Below are positions 8,297 through 10,609 of a stretch of DNA of 10,609 nucleotides, piece after piece; the first letter of the stretch is position 1; every line of letters begins with the position of its first letter. The notes beneath the pieces were generated by a model. That model did not search any database, was not told where the DNA came from, and was given only the letters and a program-made list of their open reading frames with translations. Position numbers and translations under genes: made by a program. The stretch is from NCBI GenBank assembly GCA_017694765.1, contig JADIML010000243.1, positions 1-10,609 of the forward strand, read 5' to 3'. The stretch is from Candidatus Scybalomonas excrementavium (lineage in GTDB: Bacteria; Bacillota; Clostridia; Lachnospirales; Lachnospiraceae).

Positions 8297-8396
8297 AGGC
8301 TCACTTTAACTCCTTTCTCATATCTTCTATTCTTATTTCATAAGGGTTTGAAAAAATATTTTTAATCAACACTTGTTTATTTTTATTCTATCCTAT

Positions 8397-8425
8397 AGTA
8401 TATATGGCATAAGAATTTCTTGCAA
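8397..8425 (-). promoter_or_regulatory. Sigma-A-type promoter of the ABC transporter operon
   Basis: On the minus strand TTGCAA (8425-8420) and TATACT (8402-8397) are separated by exactly 17 bp. The predicted transcript starts near 8390 and has a leader of about 95 nt before ATG 8296. The -35 box is self-complementary and lies just behind the -10 candidates of the divergent tetR gene, so the two promoters overlap. Confidence 0.6.
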
Positions 8426-8433
8426 TCATCAAT

Positions 8434-8442
8434 TATTATACA
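8434..8442 (+). promoter_or_regulatory. Candidate -10 region of tetR
   Basis: TATTAT (8434-8439) and the overlapping TATACA (8437-8442) are both acceptable -10 boxes for the plus strand, about 50-60 bp before ATG 8495. No good -35 is found 16-18 bp upstream, so the promoter may be weak. Confidence 0.3.
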
Positions 8443-8494
8443 CTTGTTCAAAAATAAACATTTTTCTATTTTTGTTCAAAAAATGAGAATTTTT

Positions 8495-9070
8495 ATGAAA
8501 GCTAACAAAAACAATCGAAGTGTCCAACGCACAAAACAACTCTTAAAATCTAGCTTAATCGAGCTATTACAAACGACTTCTATTACAAAAATCTCGGTTA
8601 CAAAACTAACGAAACTTGCTAACATTAATCGTGGAACATTTTATCTCCATTATGACGATATCTACTGCTTACTAGACGACTTAGAAAATGATATGATTCA
8701 AGATGTTATTTCTATTTTACATGACCACCCTCCTGTCAATTCGGAGTTTACGATCTTTCTACTCCTTTACAACGTTTTTGAATATATTCAGAAAAACTCT
8801 GATATTTGTAAAACCTTATTACAAACAGACAATCACAATACGTTCTTACAAAAAATGAAAAATGTTGTTCAGGAGGAATGTTTTTCTGCTTGGGATATTC
8901 TATTTCATCAACAAAGTAAATCCTTTTATCCGGCTTATTACGCTTTTATCGTATCAGGATGTATTGGATTAATCGAATATTGGTTTGAACAAGGTATGCA
9001 AGAAACGCCAGCTGAAATGGCACAGATTGCAGAAACTATTATTTTAAATGGACAACAAATCTTACAATAA
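8495..9070 (+). CDS. TetR/AcrR-family transcriptional regulator
   Basis: From ATG 8495 the protein has 191 residues, a normal TetR length. Residues 10-53 form the DNA-binding domain: QRTKQLLKSSLIELL (helix 1), then the helix-turn-helix KISVTKLTKLANINRGTFYLHY (about 32-53) with the family hallmark RGTFYLHY. The rest is a helical ligand and dimer domain of the TetR_C_8 kind seen in DhaS-like regulators of Gram-positive bacteria, containing FLLLYNVFEYI, YPAYYAFIVSGCIGLIEYWFEQG and a closing amphipathic helix. In-frame starts at TTG 8420 and ATG 8483 exist; the DNA-binding domain starts only after 8495 and the region before reads as promoter and operator, so 8495 is preferred, although its ribosome site is weak. 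Divergent placement beside the ABC genes suggests local control of that operon and of itself. The inducing ligand is unknown. Confidence 0.9.
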   Translation: MKANKNNRSVQRTKQLLKSSLIELLQTTSITKISVTKLTKLANINRGTFYLHYDDIYCLLDDLENDMIQDVISILHDHPPVNSEFTIFLLLYNVFEYIQKNSDICKTLLQTDNHNTFLQKMKNVVQEECFSAWDILFHQQSKSFYPAYYAFIVSGCIGLIEYWFEQGMQETPAEMAQIAETIILNGQQILQ

Positions 9071-9075
9071 AAAAT

Positions 9076-9117
9076 AAAACCTCGGCTCCCCATTTTATAA
9101 GGATTACCGAGGTTTTT
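9076..9117. terminator. Bidirectional intrinsic terminator between tetR and the Rpn gene
   Basis: AAAACCTCGG (9076-9085) pairs perfectly with CCGAGGTTTT (9107-9116) around a 21-base loop. On the plus strand the stem runs into TTTTT; on the minus strand it runs into TTTTATTTTTT. It sits five bases after the tetR stop and eight bases past the end of the convergent gene, so it can end both transcripts. Confidence 0.88.
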
Positions 9118-9124
9118 CTTCTAA

Positions 9125-10156
9125 TTAGTTTGCTAAAATTTTCGCTAATTCTGTAATTCTTTCTACTTCTTTTCTATCAACTCCACAAAGATTTGCTATT
9201 GTTTCCACATCTTTTCCTTCTTTTAACATTTTAAAAATAGTTTCTGTTAAATGAAATTCTTCTCTTCTTCCTTCTGCAAGTCCTTCTGCAAGTCCTTCTA
9301 CTCGACCTTCTGCTAGTCCTTCTGCTAGTCCTTCTGCTCGACCTTTTGCTAGTCCTTCTACTCGACCTTTTGTTAGTCCTTCTGCACGACCTTCTGCCAG
9401 TCCTTTTGCTAACCCTTTCTCCCAACCTTCTTCTGCTGCCGCTTCCATATACATTCTTCTTACATCTTCCACTGTATATTCCTGAAATAACATATCGGAC
9501 ACCTCACTTTCATGTCGTACTAAATACTCTGTTAAAACTCCATGTTCCATACAAACTTTCACTGCTTTTTGAATGGCTTGTGCTAAATCATAGCCTTGTC
9601 TTTTGAATCCTTTAATCCCTTGAAGTAAAGTACTGTAACCACTGAGTGAACTTGATTTCTCTTTAATTTCAAGTTCTTTACTAATATTATAGCACGTGAC
9701 TTCAACTTCTATAGGAGCTTTCGTTGAAAAAGAATCCGATAATCGCAATATTTCTACTGCTGGCCGCTCTTCTTCTCCTGTGTAAATAACGAAAAACTCT
9801 GGTGTTGGCAGTTTTACAATCTTTCTGCCATATACATTATAGCTCTCATTGCCAAATTCGCCTCGAAGAAATTTATTATATTCTTCAGCTATATAAAGCA
9901 ACATTCTAACTGGCATATTAGGATTGATTGTTGCTTGGTGTTTAATTAATACAATCAAACGATTATCTCTTGTGAGAAATGCCAAATCATTATAGCGTTC
10001 ACAAAACAAAAGCTGCTTTAATGTAACATTCATAATATCTTCTTTCTTATATACGGTGCCACATAAAGCATTGACAAGTTCTACTGCGTATTCTTCTCTT
10101 CCAAATAAGTCAACAAATACGGTATCTTGGTATTTTTTATTTGCCTTTTTATCCAC
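9125..10156 (-). CDS. Rpn-family (PD-(D/E)XK nuclease/transposase-like) protein with tetrapeptide-repeat tail
   Basis: The 343-residue protein starts at GTG 10156 with AAGGGG eight bases upstream. The N-terminal part matches the Rpn/PDDEXK family: DLFGR, NDLAF with D57, LIVLIKHQATINPNMPVRMLLYIAEEY (split here at 67-76 and 77-93), and the later TPEFFVIYTG at 118-127. In this family the second block normally reads E-x-Q; here it is K72-x-Q74, so a catalytic acidic residue seems lost. Residues about 247-297 are tetrapeptide units of the kind GLAE, GRAE, GRVE and GLTK. The end (about 300-343) is a helical region with DVETIANLCGVDRKEVERI, typical of the C-termini of these proteins. Active members promote recombination by DNA cleavage, but most genomic copies are uncharacterised. 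It is monocistronic, with its own promoter and a shared terminator. Confidence 0.88.
   Translation of the reverse strand: MDKKANKKYQDTVFVDLFGREEYAVELVNALCGTVYKKEDIMNVTLKQLLFCERYNDLAFLTRDNRLIVLIKHQATINPNMPVRMLLYIAEEYNKFLRGEFGNESYNVYGRKIVKLPTPEFFVIYTGEEERPAVEILRLSDSFSTKAPIEVEVTCYNISKELEIKEKSSSLSGYSTLLQGIKGFKRQGYDLAQAIQKAVKVCMEHGVLTEYLVRHESEVSDMLFQEYTVEDVRRMYMEAAAEEGWEKGLAKGLAEGRAEGLTKGRVEGLAKGRAEGLAEGLAEGRVEGLAEGLAEGRREEFHLTETIFKMLKEGKDVETIANLCGVDRKEVERITELAKILAN
9266..9418 (-). repeat. 12-bp tandem repeats encoding the Gly-rich tetrapeptide tail of the Rpn protein
   Basis: About 12-13 units of 12 bp read on the plus strand as variants of CCTTCTGCTAGT and CCTTCTGCTCGA. They encode GLAE- and GRAE-like units alternating Leu and Arg. 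Near-identical neighbouring units point to slippage or unequal recombination, so copy number probably differs between strains. Confidence 0.85.
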
Positions 10157-10304
10157 TTAAATTTCCCCTTTTCTTACTTTCATTATATAGTTTTTAAGTA
10201 ACCTTTCTCTATTTCTTACCTTCTTTCTATCGTATTTTATATGTTTTATTATATCACACTAGCGATTTACCTGCAACTTTAGTAACTATAACGATAGCAT
10301 AAAC
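10157..10304. other. Intergenic leader region of the Rpn gene
   Basis: This AT-rich stretch holds the Rpn promoter, an approximately 85-nt leader and the ribosome site AAGGGG (10165-10170). I see no convincing terminator for the SH3 gene, no stable hairpin and no RNA gene. Transcription from the SH3 gene may therefore read through into the Rpn gene. Confidence 0.5.
10248..10276 (-). promoter_or_regulatory. Extended -10 promoter of the Rpn-family gene
   Basis: On the minus strand TTGCAG (10276-10271), a 17-bp spacer and TATAAT (10253-10248) are followed, and the -10 is preceded by TGA giving an extended TGnTATAAT. Transcription would start near 10241, about 85 nt before GTG 10156. A second TATAAT lies at 10187-10182 but has no recognisable -35. 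Confidence 0.65.
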
Positions 10305-10361
10305 TTATCTTAAGATTTTGGATATTCCACTTCTACTGTTTCCAATAATACTGCTTTTCAT
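10305..10361 (-). pseudogene. 18-residue ORF resembling a decayed Walker-A (P-loop) N-terminus
   Basis: ATG 10361 follows AGGAG by eight bases and opens an 18-codon frame ending at TAA 10307-10305: MKSSIIGNSRSGISKILR. It resembles the beginning of small P-loop kinases and topology-modulation proteins, which often start like MKxIIIGNSGSGKSTLAR, but the invariant Gly and Lys of the P-loop are replaced by Arg and Ile. No continuation of such a kinase was found downstream in any frame. It may be a gene remnant, a short peptide coupled to the SH3 gene 11 bases upstream, or coincidence. Confidence 0.3.
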
Positions 10362-10372
10362 TTCTCTATCTC

Positions 10373-10609
10373 CTAATAGTAATAATCATAGTAAGTATCA
10401 TATCCTGATAAAACTTCCCATTGTACATATCCAACTCGTCCATTGTACTCAATTTTTGCGTATTCACTATTATAACTTTCTATAAATCCTACATCTTCAT
10501 AAAGTGGAATAGTAGAAATGATATTACTACTACTTGTACTAGCAATTGGTTGTTTTCTAAAATAAGCCGAATGCTCTACATTTGTTATGTACATCATTTC
10601 AGAAACTGT
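10373..10609 (-). CDS. C-terminal part of a bacterial SH3-domain protein; 5' end beyond the window
   Basis: Seventy-eight codons are visible, ending at TAG 10375-10373. The frame remains open past the two ATG codons at 10597 and 10594 to the window edge (TVSE precedes them), and no ribosome site stands before those ATGs, so this is the tail of a longer gene. The visible part is one SH3_3-like module: YITNVEHSAYFRKQP where a canonical copy has the LRSxPS turn, a middle strand IISTIPLYEDVGFIE, and the closing IEYNGRVGYVQWEVLSG. It ends in a Tyr/Asp-rich tail, YDTYYDYYY. Such modules usually bind cell-wall peptidoglycan in secreted or surface proteins. The signal peptide and any catalytic domain would be upstream, outside the window. 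Confidence 0.75.
   Translation of the reverse strand, partial: TVSEMMYITNVEHSAYFRKQPIASTSSSNIISTIPLYEDVGFIESYNSEYAKIEYNGRVGYVQWEVLSGYDTYYDYYY

Larger units (their letters stand above)
8374..8482. repeat. Operator-like repeats between the ABC operon and tetR
   Basis: TGTTTATTTTT at 8374-8384 recurs as its exact reverse complement at 8450-8460. TTGTTCAAAAA occurs as a direct repeat at 8444-8454 and 8472-8482. Two of these form near-palindromes: 8445-8460 (TGTT to AACA) and 8469-8482 (TTTTTG-TT-CAAAAA). The copies fall just downstream of the predicted start points of both divergent promoters, where a repressor would block transcription. The region is very AT-rich, so some symmetry may be accidental; binding by the adjacent TetR protein is inference. 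Confidence 0.4.

Noticed and set aside
8420..8494. N-terminal extension of the TetR protein from TTG 8420
   Set aside because: The stretch coincides with promoter and repeat elements, the start is TTG, and the extra residues do not belong to the TetR domain.
9266..9418. CRISPR-like array
   Set aside because: Units are 12 bp and contiguous, with no spacers, and lie inside a coding frame.
9231..9425. Arg/Ser-rich minus-strand frame and Leu-rich plus-strand frame over the 12-bp repeats
   Set aside because: The 12-bp unit is a multiple of three, so all frames stay open and give simple repetitive peptides; only the Rpn frame continues into a real domain.
10373..10597. Complete 74-residue SH3 protein starting at ATG 10597
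   Set aside because: The frame continues upstream to the window edge and no Shine-Dalgarno precedes this ATG, so it is more likely the tail of a longer protein.

Overview
The window looks like a chromosomal segment of a low-GC, Gram-positive anaerobe of the Clostridia, most plausibly Lachnospiraceae. This rests on the AT-rich composition, consensus Shine-Dalgarno sequences, a lipoteichoic-acid-synthase-type sulfatase, a giant coiled-coil FtsX permease with its own ATPase and TetR regulator, and an Rpn-family protein with a glycine-rich tetrapeptide tail. The assignment comes from protein character, not from a database match.

Layout. Positions 1-8296 form one leftward (minus-strand) gene train. 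In transcription order it holds: an ABC ATPase (8296-7592); a very long permease with an approximately 410-residue coiled-coil insertion (start probably 7574, end 3906); an LtaS-like membrane sulfatase/phosphoglycerol transferase (3873-1942, GTG start); a PAS-GGDEF diguanylate cyclase (1882-1034); a possible 24-codon coupled micro-ORF (1037-963); and the front of a DNA-repair protein (916 to the window edge). The repair protein joins a deoxyinosine-type uracil-DNA-glycosylase-superfamily domain in frame to MutY. A good sigma-A-type promoter (TTGCAA, 17 bp, TATACT) lies at 8397-8425 upstream of the ATPase.

A divergent TetR-family regulator (start probably 8495, end 9070) faces the train. The shared intergenic region carries overlapping promoter elements and several TGTT(T/C)A/AAAAA-type repeats that are operator candidates, so the TetR protein probably controls the ABC transporter and itself. 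tetR ends at a bidirectional hairpin terminator (9076-9117), which it shares with a convergent Rpn/PD-(D/E)XK-family gene (10156-9125). That gene has its own extended -10 promoter (10248-10276) and appears to have Lys where the family has its catalytic Glu. At the right edge is the 3' end of a bacterial SH3-domain protein (10609-10373). It is followed by an 18-codon ORF that resembles a decayed Walker-A N-terminus.

How the parts may work together: the ATPase and permease form one export or envelope-remodelling complex. The sulfatase follows 32 bp behind and acts on the outer face of the membrane, so an envelope-related job for the first three genes is reasonable. The cyclase and the repair glycosylase continue the same direction with gaps of only 59 and 117 bp, but nothing in the sequence shows a functional link. 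No tRNA, rRNA, CRISPR array, insertion sequence or phage gene was seen, and no gene-free gap exceeds 300 bp.
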